DNA of 64,000 nucleotides from Clostridia bacterium. Lineage in GTDB: Bacteria; Bacillota; Clostridia; Christensenellales; Aristaeellaceae. Position 1 is the stretch's first letter. Every line of letters begins with the position of its first letter. Location of the stretch: NCBI GenBank assembly GCA_017549335.1, contig JAFYVB010000029.1, positions 62,001-126,000 of the forward strand. Reading direction: 5' to 3'. This document shows positions 24,801 to 32,658 of this stretch, one piece after another. The notes beneath the pieces were generated by a model, which ran no database searches, had not been told where the DNA came from, and was given only the letters and a program-made list of their open reading frames with translations. The translations under genes and the position numbers were made by a program.

Positions 24801-26302
24801 TGCCGATCGGCGTGAATGCGGAAATGATGAACCTCATCGTTGAGCATTCTGCAGATTCTTCCCTCCCTGAGCTTCGCTGTGTCAACGGCTTCTGTTTTAT
24901 GATCCGGCGGGAAGTAATCAACAGGATCGGACTGCTCGATGACAAGAAATTCCCCATGGGGTACGGCGAAGAAGTGGATTATTGCCTGCGCGCAAACGAG
25001 GCGGGCTTTACCTGCAATGTACTGGCAAATACCTATATCTTCCACGCAAAAACAAAGAGTTTCACCACCGAAAAACGCAAGCAGCTGGTCCAGGCCTCCA
25101 AAAAGCTTTTGGCGGATAAACACGGCAAGCGGTACGCCGATCTGCTTTCTTTCCTCGAAAGCGCCGATCCCCTTGTAGCCGCGCGCAGCCGCATCCATCA
25201 GATGATCAATGAACAGATGCCGGCTATTCAGAAGCTTCGCAGCAAACGCATCGCCTTCCTTCTGCCTACCCGCAGCTGCAGCGGCGGCGCTACCTCCGTC
25301 TGCCAGGAGGCCATGGCCTGGCGCAAGCTGGGCTTCAACGTCACCCTCATCAACCGAAAGGATTACCGCGATCAATTCCTTTCCTACTATCCTGAATGGG
25401 CCAGGCACTCCGTATGGTTTGATAAATCCGCAGAGCATTTAGCCCACGATTTCGATCTGGTCATCGCAACAACCTTCTTCTCTGTGGCGCTGATGAAAAA
25501 GATGCTGGAAGAAAACCGGGAATTGCAGACTGCTTACTATATTCAGGATTATGAGCCGCTTTTCTGCAAGGAAGGTACGCCTACGCATAAAGAAGCGGTG
25601 GCTTCCTACGAATTGATTCCCGATATGCTTTCCTTTGCAAAAACGGATTGGCTGTGCGAAAAGATCCATGCCTGCCATCCCTCCGTTACCATGCACCGCG
25701 TCAAGCCCAGCGTCAGCCGTTATCATTACAATCCGCATATCATCAAAAAAGTTTCCTCCCCGAAAGCGGTAAAGCTGGTCGCCATGATCCGTCCCTCCAC
25801 CCCCAGACGCCGTCCCGATGAAACGCTGGAAGTGTTCAAGGCGCTCAAGCAGCGATTGGGGAAAAAGGTTGAGATCAGCTGCTTCGGCTGCAGTGATGAG
25901 GAACTGAAAAAGCTTCCCCATGCGGAAGGACTTGATGCCGTCAATCTCGGCGTCCTCAAGCCCGGTGACGTGGCGAAGGTTCTTTCGCAAAGCGATATTT
26001 TCCTTGACATGAGCTCCTATCAGGCCTTCGGTCGTACGGGTATCGAAGGAATGGCGCTGGGCTGCATTCCTGTTCTTCCCGCGGAAGGCGGCGTGTATGA
26101 ATATGCCGTTCATAACGAAAATGCGCTGATCCTTGACACGTTCAACCACAAGCAGGTCATCAATGAGATCAGCCGGTTGATCGAACACCCTCAGGATATT
26201 GTCCGAATGAAGCTGGCCGGTCTTGAAACCGTCAAACGCTATTCCGTCATGAAAGCAGCCTGGTCCGAAATCCTGCTGCTGTCCAGAAACACGGTGAGCT
26301 AA
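21842..26302 (+). CDS. Giant four-domain glycosyltransferase (GT2-GT4-GT2-GT4)
   Basis: 1,486 residues. GGAGG lies 7 nt before ATG 21842 (ATG 21839 is the alternative). Domain 1 (about residues 30-260) is GT2: DIIVPVYQG, FRLWLINDQS, VILNNDTEVYD (DxD-like). Domain 2 (about 310-710) resembles GT4 (IRVLILGNIGKSKG, PSVFPETYCHTLTEAW). A basic coiled-coil linker follows (about 755-860). Domain 3 (about 865-1110) is a second GT2 (AAVIICVHN, EIILVNDGSDEE, VLLNSDTVV). Domain 4 (about 1150-1480) is GT4-like (KRIAFLLPTRS, DIFLDMSSYQAFGRTGIEGM). No membrane helices. It probably builds a multi-sugar unit in the cytoplasm; donors are unknown. Adhesin glycosylation is possible from context but not shown. 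Confidence 0.85.
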   Translation: MQVLNCTNMFYNNTDRKYQDIDRRYQAMHERGIDIIVPVYQGLSETARCIHSVLKCTAFPFRLWLINDQSPESGMTELLQSFSADPRVHILNNSENLGFVATVNRGFEATAGDVVILNNDTEVYDHWLESLALTAAEHRNTATITPYSSNAGLFTLSIDDENGDFTDRQIADALHHISDNLSLQVPTGHGYCMFISREALDKVGHFDVKTFGKGYGEETDFCLRCSEQGFIHLLCSSAYIRHDQGISFSETREARIQESRKLLDARYPEYTQLLEDWKSGNEWRRKKAVLAQRVKQYISENPSRSIHPRKRLLVAMHEGKGGSVLNRFDLMRALSGEYDCFFLTSDWRTLKLSAVTEEGQVAVRNYKLNKTLSCDQLEREDLQNIYADILRRYRIDAVNCSHMLGHTFDLVKECRKLQLPCIYVHHDYYTVCPNFALINEEGACCEGNCCESLSKTCSVSPTWLSTIPHVSPDSVSVWRSVMSAYLPLFTHHCAPSEYCKRIVLNTYPELEGKIDAIEHGRDFEAGWNCESNYPQPGEKIRVLILGNIGKSKGLHFLNRLAAINTEDKIEFHILGNVHNKLNADGFVLHGEYTRDTLPERIKEIRPHYALIPSVFPETYCHTLTEAWKLNLPTLVFDIGVLRERMKKSNAGWILPIGDEKAVYALLTEGITEEEYNEKKNNIAAIHFRTTRDMALDYKKLFEAVPADMNDPVLQRQMFRSYFVAFGNPLWHTYHSKSARPANHTQAKEAKLQAELKRSEREIKKLEKDILLIRNCGKMQVGEALVDAVKHPLSAWKLPVKAFRFGRNVLVKRIKGKKKATDKKAKKEPAPSSVAQAESLSYSATTQVKTAAVIICVHNALDDFKKCIESVLENRTFPYEIILVNDGSDEETTAYISGFSSYPYIRTIHHKVSRGYTCAANAGLKATKADYAVLLNSDTVVTADWIEKMIDAFEKHPSVGILSPLSNAATYQSIPETKDSSGWCINTLPIGVNAEMMNLIVEHSADSSLPELRCVNGFCFMIRREVINRIGLLDDKKFPMGYGEEVDYCLRANEAGFTCNVLANTYIFHAKTKSFTTEKRKQLVQASKKLLADKHGKRYADLLSFLESADPLVAARSRIHQMINEQMPAIQKLRSKRIAFLLPTRSCSGGATSVCQEAMAWRKLGFNVTLINRKDYRDQFLSYYPEWARHSVWFDKSAEHLAHDFDLVIATTFFSVALMKKMLEENRELQTAYYIQDYEPLFCKEGTPTHKEAVASYELIPDMLSFAKTDWLCEKIHACHPSVTMHRVKPSVSRYHYNPHIIKKVSSPKAVKLVAMIRPSTPRRRPDETLEVFKALKQRLGKKVEISCFGCSDEELKKLPHAEGLDAVNLGVLKPGDVAKVLSQSDIFLDMSSYQAFGRTGIEGMALGCIPVLPAEGGVYEYAVHNENALILDTFNHKQVINEISRLIEHPQDIVRMKLAGLETVKRYSVMKAAWSEILLLSRNTVS

Positions 26303-26321
26303 CCGCACACGTTTCATGAAA

Positions 26322-26358
26322 ACCGCTCCCTTTCACTGCGGAGCGGTCTTCCGATTCT
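26322..26358 (+). terminator. Terminator after the glycosyltransferase gene
   Basis: An 8-bp stem ACCGCTCC / GGAGCGGT, 10-nt loop, followed by a T/C-rich stretch without a strong T-run. Confidence 0.55.
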
Positions 26359-26488
26359 TGAACGTATTTTCCCCTCATCTCCAATAATATTCATTGCCGC
26401 CCGAACATTCGGACGGCATTATTTATTTTTAAACACCTTTTTGTTATTTTAATCCCATAAAATGGTCCAAAAATCACCATCCGATATC

Positions 26489-26517
26489 TTCACAAAACGT
26501 TTTTTTTCGTGTACAAT
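26489..26517 (+). promoter_or_regulatory. Promoter of the 5'-nucleotidase gene
   Basis: TTCACA (26489-26494), 17-bp spacer, TACAAT (26512-26517). The leader to the ATG at 26552 is short. Confidence 0.6.
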
Positions 26518-26551
26518 GTCCATAGATCAAAATTCTAAGGAGGAGATACCC

Positions 26552-28369
26552 ATGCGCAAACTCTTTGCTCTTCTTCTGACTCTGGCGGTGATGCTGTCTA
26601 TGACCTCTTTCGCCACCGCTGAAGCTCTGTCTGACGACATCGTGATCCTCTACACCAACGACGTTCACACCTACATCGACAAGACCCTGTCTTACGATGT
26701 TATCGCGGGCGTGAAGGCCGAACTGCTCAAGCAGTACAAGAACGTTCTGCTGGTTGACGCCGGCGACCATGCTCAGGGCACCGCTTACGGTTCCATGGAC
26801 AAGGGCGAATCCATCATCAAGCTGATGAACGCCGCCGGTTACGATCTGGCTACCCTGGGTAACCATGAGTTCGACTACGGCATGGAAGGCTGCATCAAGC
26901 TGCGTGAGTGGGCTGCGTTCCCCTACACTTCCTGCAACTTCTATCATGAAGAAAACAACATCCGCAACGAAAACGTGCTGGATTCCTACGTAGCCTACAC
27001 CTTCGGCGACAAGACCGTTGCCTTCGTGGGTATCACCACTCCCGAATCCTTCACCAAGTCCACCCCTGCCTACTTCCAGGATGAAAACGGCAACTACATC
27101 TACGGCATTGCCGGCGGCACCGACGGCAAGGCTCTGTATCAGGATGTTCAGGATGCCATCGACGAAGCCAAGAAGGCCGGCGCCACCACTGTGATCGCTC
27201 TGGGCCATCTGGGCGATGATAAGTCTTCCGAGCCCTGGACCAGCGAAGAGACCATCGCCAACGTGTGCGGTCTGGACGCTTTCATCGACGGTCATTCCCA
27301 TTCCACCGTTTTCGCCAAGGAAGTTGCCGATAAAGACGGCCACACCACCATCCTTACCCAGACCGGCGAATACTTCGGCCTCATCGGCATGATGGTGATC
27401 GACGCTGAAACCGGCGCCATCTCCACCGAGCTGCTCACCGCCAACGCCGTTGAAAACGGCTACGAAATCGCCGCCGCCACCGTCTACAACGCTGAAAAGA
27501 AGGCGTGGGACGTCAAGCCCAGCGAATTCTACAAGGGCGCTGCCTGGCCCACCGTTGAAGCCGTTACCACCCTCAAGAAAGCCTGGATCGACGAAGTTAC
27601 CACCGCTCTGGGCGTTGTGATCGGTTCTGCCAACGTTTCCTTTGAAAACTACGTTGACGGCAAGCGTATGGTTCGCAGCCAGGAAACCAACACCGGCGAC
27701 TTCGCTGCCGACGCTCTGTACTACCTGTTTGACAACATGGGCCTTGACGTTGACGTTGCCATCATGAACGGCGGCGGCGTCCGTAACAAGGCCGGCATCA
27801 CCGGCGAAATCTCCTACCTCCTGTGCAAAGAAATCCACACCTTCGGCAACGTAGCCTGCCTGCAGACCATCACCGGTCAGGAGCTGCTGGATGCTCTGGA
27901 GTGGGGCGCCCGTACCGCCGGCACCATCGAAGAATGCGGCGGCTTCCTCCACGTTTCCGGCATCACCTACAAGATCGACGGCGAATATCCCTCCACCGTC
28001 CAGCAGGACGAAAAGGGCGTTTGGCTTGGCGGCCCCACCGGCGGCTATCGCGTACATGACGTGAAGGTTTACAACAAGGAAACCAATGCCTACGAAGCGC
28101 TGGATCTGACTGCCAGCTACAACCTGGCCGGTTACAACTACACCCTGCGTGACCTGGGCGACGGCTTCAATATGTTCGCCAGCGCTGTCAACGTACTGGA
28201 CTACGTTCTGGAAGACTACATGGTTCTTGCCAACTATGTTCAGGGCTTCGAAAACGCCACCGTTGAAGCTACCAACTCTCCCCTGCTGGCCAAGTATGCC
28301 GGTATGCTGCTGGATTACAGCACCGTATACGGCAGCGGCCGCATCGTATTCGAATCCAGCGTGAAGTAA
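26552..28369 (+). CDS. Secreted 5'-nucleotidase / cyclic phosphodiesterase family protein
   Basis: 605 residues. The start is ATG 26552, preceded by AAGGAGGAG; the upstream extension to 26462 overlaps the promoter. A signal peptide covers about residues 1-23 (cleavage near ATA-EAL). The metallophosphatase domain shows YTNDVHTYID, DAGDHAQG, GNHEFDYG, and GHLGDD...DGHSHS, the full set of metal ligands. The C-terminal domain (NTGDFAADALYY, NGGGVRNK, then G-Y-N-Y) is the substrate-binding nucleotidase domain. It would hydrolyse extracellular nucleotides for nucleoside and phosphate uptake. No sorting signal, so it is likely released or non-covalently bound. Codons are strongly biased to C-ending forms, more than in neighbours, suggesting high expression. 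Confidence 0.92.
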   Translation: MRKLFALLLTLAVMLSMTSFATAEALSDDIVILYTNDVHTYIDKTLSYDVIAGVKAELLKQYKNVLLVDAGDHAQGTAYGSMDKGESIIKLMNAAGYDLATLGNHEFDYGMEGCIKLREWAAFPYTSCNFYHEENNIRNENVLDSYVAYTFGDKTVAFVGITTPESFTKSTPAYFQDENGNYIYGIAGGTDGKALYQDVQDAIDEAKKAGATTVIALGHLGDDKSSEPWTSEETIANVCGLDAFIDGHSHSTVFAKEVADKDGHTTILTQTGEYFGLIGMMVIDAETGAISTELLTANAVENGYEIAAATVYNAEKKAWDVKPSEFYKGAAWPTVEAVTTLKKAWIDEVTTALGVVIGSANVSFENYVDGKRMVRSQETNTGDFAADALYYLFDNMGLDVDVAIMNGGGVRNKAGITGEISYLLCKEIHTFGNVACLQTITGQELLDALEWGARTAGTIEECGGFLHVSGITYKIDGEYPSTVQQDEKGVWLGGPTGGYRVHDVKVYNKETNAYEALDLTASYNLAGYNYTLRDLGDGFNMFASAVNVLDYVLEDYMVLANYVQGFENATVEATNSPLLAKYAGMLLDYSTVYGSGRIVFESSVK

Positions 28370-28385
28370 TTCTTCGCGCAATCGG

Positions 28386-28421
28386 GAACCGTATTCCGAA
28401 AGGGATACGGTTCTCTTTTTT
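28386..28421 (+). terminator. Strong terminator with GAAA tetraloop
   Basis: A 12-bp stem GAACCGTATTCC / GGGATACGGTTC (one G-T pair) closed by a GAAA loop, then TCTTTTTTC. Confidence 0.92.
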
Positions 28422-28445
28422 CGTCTTCATTGCAGACGGTTCATA

Positions 28446-28474
28446 TTGCGAATGCTGAAAATATATGGTAAAAT
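28446..28474 (+). promoter_or_regulatory. Promoter of the GNAT gene
   Basis: TTGCGA (28446-28451), 17-bp spacer ending in TGG (extended -10), TAAAAT (28469-28474). Confidence 0.6.
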
Positions 28475-28510
28475 AAGATTTGCGGTTATTGCATCAAAGG
28501 AGTGTCAGCG

Positions 28511-28981
28511 TTGCTCTGGAATCTGTTTTCATCTTTCCGTCCCGTATTTCAGGATGATGAGATCGCCCTGTATCTTTCAGATGAGGACGTGACCAATCAT
28601 GAAATCGGCGTGAAAGACGGTTACACCTTTGATATTTATGAACGCAAGCCCCGACGCCGCGTCGGTTATGTAAGTCTTCGGCTCGGAGAGAGCCCTGCGT
28701 TATATTATCTGGGCCATATCGGCTATCGCATCGATGCGCCCTATCGCGGGCACGGTTATGCTGCCAAAGCCTGTCTGCTGCTGATCCCGCTGATGCAAAA
28801 ACTGCAGCTGAAAACAATTTGCATCACTGCCAATCCCGATAATATTCCCTCCCGCAAAACCTGCGAAAAAATCGGCTGCGAGCTGGAGTCCATCGTCCCC
28901 GTTCCCCGGCGTTTCAGTTATCACTGCGAAGGGGCCACGCACAAGTGCCGATACATCCTCAGAATCCCCGATCAGGCATAG
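28511..28981 (+). CDS. GNAT-family N-acetyltransferase
   Basis: 156 residues. TTG 28511 is chosen as start because AAAGGAG lies about 8 nt upstream; the GTG at 28502 would overlap that ribosome site. The acetyl-CoA binding motif is YRIDAPYRGHGYAAKA (R-G-x-G-Y-A, about residues 75-90), followed by the late GNAT segment ITANPDNIPSRKTCEKIGCE. This resembles the RimJ/RimL-like branch that acetylates small molecules or protein N-termini; the substrate is unknown. It stands first in a run of same-strand genes leading into the murF/ddl operon, with a 49-bp gap. Confidence 0.85.
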   Translation: MLWNLFSSFRPVFQDDEIALYLSDEDVTNHEIGVKDGYTFDIYERKPRRRVGYVSLRLGESPALYYLGHIGYRIDAPYRGHGYAAKACLLLIPLMQKLQLKTICITANPDNIPSRKTCEKIGCELESIVPVPRRFSYHCEGATHKCRYILRIPDQA

Positions 28982-29030
28982 TTTGCCATTGGGCAGGATA
29001 GCCTAATATCACCGGAAAGGAGTCTGCTTC

Positions 29031-29807
29031 ATGCAAATATCGCTTTGCGGCGTAACCATTCATTATGAACAATACGGCACGGGCGATCGCCATGTGCTGA
29101 TGCTGCACGGCTGGGGCTGTGAGATCAAGCATTTTGAGCCCATCGCCAATGCTTTAAAAGAGAAATACCACGTCACCGTGATCGATTTCCCCGCCCACGG
29201 GCAGTCCTCCCGCCCGCCAAAGCCTTGGGGCGTCGGTGATTTTGCCGCCTGTGTTAAGGAATTGATCCTTCAGCTGGGCATTGCTCCCTGCGATATCGTA
29301 GCTCACTCCTTCGGCGGACGCGTCGCTTTGCATCTGGGCGCACATGAGCCGCATTTGATCAACCGTTTGGTGCTCACCGGCGGTGCAGGCTTGAAAAAAC
29401 CGCAGACAGAGGAACAGAAAAAGCGCTCCGCCAAATATCAGAAAAGCAAAAAGCTTTTGGAAAAGGTAATTTCCATCGGCGGCCCTTTCAAAACCCTTGG
29501 TGAGAAAAGCATGGAAAAGCTGCGCAAGAAATTCGGCTCTGCCGACTACAACGCGCTGGATGAAGAAATGCGCCAGACCTTCGTCAAGGTCATTTCGGAA
29601 GATCTGTCTCCCCTCCTCCCTCAAATCAAAGCCTCCACGCTGCTCGTTTGGGGCGAAAACGATCAGGACACCCCGCTGTGGATGGGACAGAAAATGGAAA
29701 AAGAGATCCCCGACGCCGGGCTTGTTCTCTTTGAAAACGACGATCACTACGCTTATCTGCGTCAATGGCCACGCTTTGTGCGCGTGCTTGAGGCGTTCCT
29801 GAAGTGA
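29031..29807 (+). CDS. Alpha/beta hydrolase
   Basis: 258 residues with AAGGAG before the ATG. It has the fold's landmarks: oxyanion-hole loop LHGWGCEIKHF (about residues 25-35), nucleophile elbow AHSFGG (Ser about 92), acid in WGENDQDTP and His in DDHYAYL. A lysine-rich cap segment lies between strands 6 and 7 (KKPQTEEQKKRSAKYQKSKK). The gene is tightly coupled to a MurF-like gene (10 bp gap; the murF ribosome site overlaps this stop codon), so a role linked to wall-precursor metabolism, such as hydrolysis of an ester or amide in that pathway, is inferred. No substrate can be read from the sequence. Confidence 0.85.
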   Translation: MQISLCGVTIHYEQYGTGDRHVLMLHGWGCEIKHFEPIANALKEKYHVTVIDFPAHGQSSRPPKPWGVGDFAACVKELILQLGIAPCDIVAHSFGGRVALHLGAHEPHLINRLVLTGGAGLKKPQTEEQKKRSAKYQKSKKLLEKVISIGGPFKTLGEKSMEKLRKKFGSADYNALDEEMRQTFVKVISEDLSPLLPQIKASTLLVWGENDQDTPLWMGQKMEKEIPDAGLVLFENDDHYAYLRQWPRFVRVLEAFLK

Positions 29808-29817
29808 GGTTATACAA

Positions 29818-31356
29818 TTGCTGAATCTTCTGCAAAAAATCATTTTCCTGCTTCCCGCTATTGCCGCAACAGCTGCCGGCATCCTGATGGCGCGCAGATT
29901 GCTGCATTATTTCCAGCTGGAAAGCTATCAGTTTTACGGCTACAGCAAAACCTGCCTGCGCCGCTGGAAAGCGCTGCTGCCTTGCATGATCCTGCCGCTG
30001 GTTTGGGGAGGCGTTTGTTTTATTACCAACCGCCCCATCGCCGCTGTCATTATTCTTCTTTCCGGGTATCTGCTTGCAAAGCGTCAGGCAAACGCAAAGG
30101 AGAAAAAGCCCTTTGTCATCACCGCCCGTATGAAGCGGCTGTACGTCATCCTCGGCATCGTTTTGTTCTGCTTTGCGCTGATCCACCCCGCTTTGATCGC
30201 GCTTCTCCCTTTGCTGGTTGCGCTGGCTGCGCTCATTGCGCTGCCCATTGAAAAATCCATCAACCGCATGTACATGCGCGATGCACAGAAAAAGCTTTTT
30301 GCAAACCAAGGGCTGATCCGCATCGGCATCACCGGCAGCTACGGCAAAACCAGCGTCAAGGTGATCCTGTACACCATCCTTTCGCAGAAATACAATGTGC
30401 TTTCGACCCCCGCTTCCTTTAACACCCCCATGGGACTTACCCGTGTCATCCGCGAGCGGCTGGAGCCTGCGCATCAGATTTTTCTGGCCGAAATGGGCGC
30501 GCGCCACAAAAAGGACATCAAAGAGCTGACCGACTTCATTCAGCCCACCATCGGCGTGCTTACCAGTGTCGGCCCCCAGCATCTGGATACCTTCAAAACG
30601 CTGGAAAACATCATTCATACCAAGTATGATCTGATCCGCGCTTTGCCCGAAGACGGTTTTGCCGTGTTCAATGGCAACAATGCTATCTGCGAGGATTTGC
30701 ACAGTAAAACCATGCAGAAACCCAAGGCGCTCATCGGCAAGAAAGGCTCCGATGCCTGGGCGGAAGACATTTCACTTTCCGCAGAAGGCAGCAGTTTTAC
30801 GCTTTGCCTCAAGGACGGCGCCCGTATCCCCTGCACCACCCGACTGCTGGGTGCGCATAACATCAGCAATATTCTCCTTGCCTGTGTTGTTGGCCGTCAT
30901 CTGGGTCTTTCCAATCTGCAGCTGCAGCGGGGCGTATCCATGCTTCAGCCCGTGGAGCACCGTTTACAGCTTCTGCGCAGCGCAGGCGGCGTAACCGTCA
31001 TCGACGACGCCTTCAACAGCAATCCCAGCGGCGCAAAGGCTGCGCTGGATGTGCTGGCAAAGTTCCCCGGCCGCCGCATCATCGTTACCCCCGGCATGGT
31101 GGAACTGGGCGGCGATGAAGACAAGTTCAACCGCGAGTTCGGCCGCGAAATGGCTTCTGCTGCCGACGTCTGCGTGCTGATCGGCAAAAAACATACCCGT
31201 CCCATTCAGGAAGGGCTCATCGAAACCGGCTACCCCCAGCAGGATATTCACGTATTCCCCTCGCTGGCTGACGCAACCCAATGGCTCAACGGCTTTATGA
31301 AGCCGGGCGATTTCATCCTGTACGAAAACGATCTTCCCGATCATTATTCCGAATAA
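29818..31356 (+). CDS. Membrane-anchored MurF-like Mur ligase
   Basis: 512 residues from a TTG start, with GAGG overlapping the previous stop codon. Residues 1-145 contain about four membrane helices in place of the usual MurF N-terminal UDP-substrate domain. From about residue 160 the Mur ligase core begins: IGITGSYGKTSVK (ATP loop, about 172-180), FLAEMGARHKKDI, VGPQHLDTF, then the C-terminal ligase domain with VIDDAFNSNPSGAKAAL, the MurF-type motif. MurF adds D-Ala-D-Ala to the UDP-MurNAc-tripeptide. Gene order with ddl supports that role, but the changed N-terminus could mean a membrane-associated precursor or a modified substrate. Confidence 0.82.
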   Translation: MLNLLQKIIFLLPAIAATAAGILMARRLLHYFQLESYQFYGYSKTCLRRWKALLPCMILPLVWGGVCFITNRPIAAVIILLSGYLLAKRQANAKEKKPFVITARMKRLYVILGIVLFCFALIHPALIALLPLLVALAALIALPIEKSINRMYMRDAQKKLFANQGLIRIGITGSYGKTSVKVILYTILSQKYNVLSTPASFNTPMGLTRVIRERLEPAHQIFLAEMGARHKKDIKELTDFIQPTIGVLTSVGPQHLDTFKTLENIIHTKYDLIRALPEDGFAVFNGNNAICEDLHSKTMQKPKALIGKKGSDAWAEDISLSAEGSSFTLCLKDGARIPCTTRLLGAHNISNILLACVVGRHLGLSNLQLQRGVSMLQPVEHRLQLLRSAGGVTVIDDAFNSNPSGAKAALDVLAKFPGRRIIVTPGMVELGGDEDKFNREFGREMASAADVCVLIGKKHTRPIQEGLIETGYPQQDIHVFPSLADATQWLNGFMKPGDFILYENDLPDHYSE

Positions 31357-31373
31357 ATTTGGAGGCACCGAAA

Positions 31374-32600
31374 ATGTCTAAGATTCAACTGGGCGTCATC
31401 TTTGGCAGCCGCACCTGCGAACACGAAGTTTCCATCATCAGCGGCGTACAGCTGGCCCGCAGCGCAGACCGTGAAAAATACGACGTATGGCCCATTTATA
31501 TCGCCAAGGACGGCCGCTGGTATACCGGCGAAAAGCTGCTGGATATCAAAACCTATACCCCCTTTGATCCTTATGCCAAGGGCATAACCCGCGTAACCCT
31601 TGACCTGACGGCAGGCTCCGGTGCGCTGATCACCTATCAGCAAAACTCCGGTCTCTTTGCCAAAGGCGTAACTCCTGTGACCGTATGCAAGCTGGATTGC
31701 GTGATCCCTGTCATGCATGGTCTCCACGGCGAAGACGGTACGCTTCAGGGTCTTTTTGAGCTTGCCAACATCCCCTATTCCTCCACCGGCGTTGGCGGCA
31801 GCGCCATCGGCATGGATAAAATCATGATGAAGCAAGTCTTCCGCGGCATGGGTTTCCCCATTCTGCCTGATATTTTTGCCCTGCGCAGCCAGTGGAAAGC
31901 CGATCCTGATGCTGTGATCGCCCGTGTAGAAGAAAAGCTGGGCTACCCCGTATTCTGCAAGCCCGCGTGTCTGGGCTCCTCCATCGGCGTCAGCCGCGCC
32001 AACGATCGCGAAGGTCTGAAGGAATCCCTTGACCTTGCCTTCTCCTATGACCGCCGCGTGCTGATCGAAAAGGGTCTGGATCGTCCCGTTGAAGTCAACT
32101 GCTCCGTGCTGGGCTATGACGGCGAAACCCGCACCTCCGTTACCGAAATGCCCACCACTGCCAGCGGCGATCTGCTGGACTTTGCCGACAAGTACCTCTC
32201 CGGCGGCAGCGGCAGCAAGGGCATGGCTTCCCTGCAGCGCGTTATGCCTGCGCCTGTAGGCGACGCCATGATCAAGCGCATCGAAGCGCTCTCCTGCGAT
32301 ATTTTCAATGCGCTGGACTGCAAGGGCGTAGTGCGTATTGACTATATGCTGACCGGCGAAGACGAACTCTACATCACCGAGATCAATACCATCCCCGGCT
32401 CCATGGCCTTCTATCTGTGGAACGAAAGTGGCCTCTCCTATCCCAAGCTCATCGATAAGCTGGTGGAATATGCCCGCAAGGCCCATGCCGATAAAAACGA
32501 AAACAATTTCGCCTTCACCTCCGATATTCTCAGCGGTGTTTCCCTCGGCGGCAAGACCGGCGCAAAGAACGGCGGCAAGCTGGGCGGTAAGCTGGGCTGA
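31374..32600 (+). CDS. ddl: D-alanine--D-alanine ligase
   Basis: 408 residues. ATG 31374 is chosen: TTGGAGG lies just upstream and the protein starts at the family's first strand (IQLGVIFGSRTCEHEVSI). It is an ATP-grasp enzyme with HGLHGEDGTLQG, YPVFCKPACLGSSIGV and the C-terminal INTIPGSMA. The KYLS motif keeps the Tyr that corresponds to Tyr216 of E. coli DdlB, as in D-Ala-D-Ala rather than D-Ala-D-Lac ligases. The last ~20 residues are an odd Gly/Lys tail (GGKTGAKNGGKLGGKLG) beyond the usual end. It follows the MurF-like gene by 17 bp and supplies its dipeptide. Confidence 0.95.
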   Translation: MSKIQLGVIFGSRTCEHEVSIISGVQLARSADREKYDVWPIYIAKDGRWYTGEKLLDIKTYTPFDPYAKGITRVTLDLTAGSGALITYQQNSGLFAKGVTPVTVCKLDCVIPVMHGLHGEDGTLQGLFELANIPYSSTGVGGSAIGMDKIMMKQVFRGMGFPILPDIFALRSQWKADPDAVIARVEEKLGYPVFCKPACLGSSIGVSRANDREGLKESLDLAFSYDRRVLIEKGLDRPVEVNCSVLGYDGETRTSVTEMPTTASGDLLDFADKYLSGGSGSKGMASLQRVMPAPVGDAMIKRIEALSCDIFNALDCKGVVRIDYMLTGEDELYITEINTIPGSMAFYLWNESGLSYPKLIDKLVEYARKAHADKNENNFAFTSDILSGVSLGGKTGAKNGGKLGGKLG

Positions 32601-32613
32601 TCGATCCGAACAG

Positions 32614-32651
32614 CAAAAAAGCCAAGCTGCAAATGCAGTTTGGCTTTTTTA
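32614..32651. terminator. Bidirectional terminator between ddl and uvrB
   Basis: Stem GCCAAGCTGC / GCAGTTTGGC (32621-32644, one G-T pair), AAAT loop, flanked by AAAAAA and TTTTTT, so it serves both converging genes. Confidence 0.92.
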
Positions 32652-32658
32652 TTTGCTT

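Noticed and set aside
26462-26551. N-terminal extension of the 5'-nucleotidase
   Set aside because: The extension covers the promoter and would bury the signal peptide.
26474-28381. Long minus-strand frame opposite the 5'-nucleotidase gene
   Set aside because: Mirror of a strongly biased gene; low-complexity Val/Gly-rich translation and no start signal.
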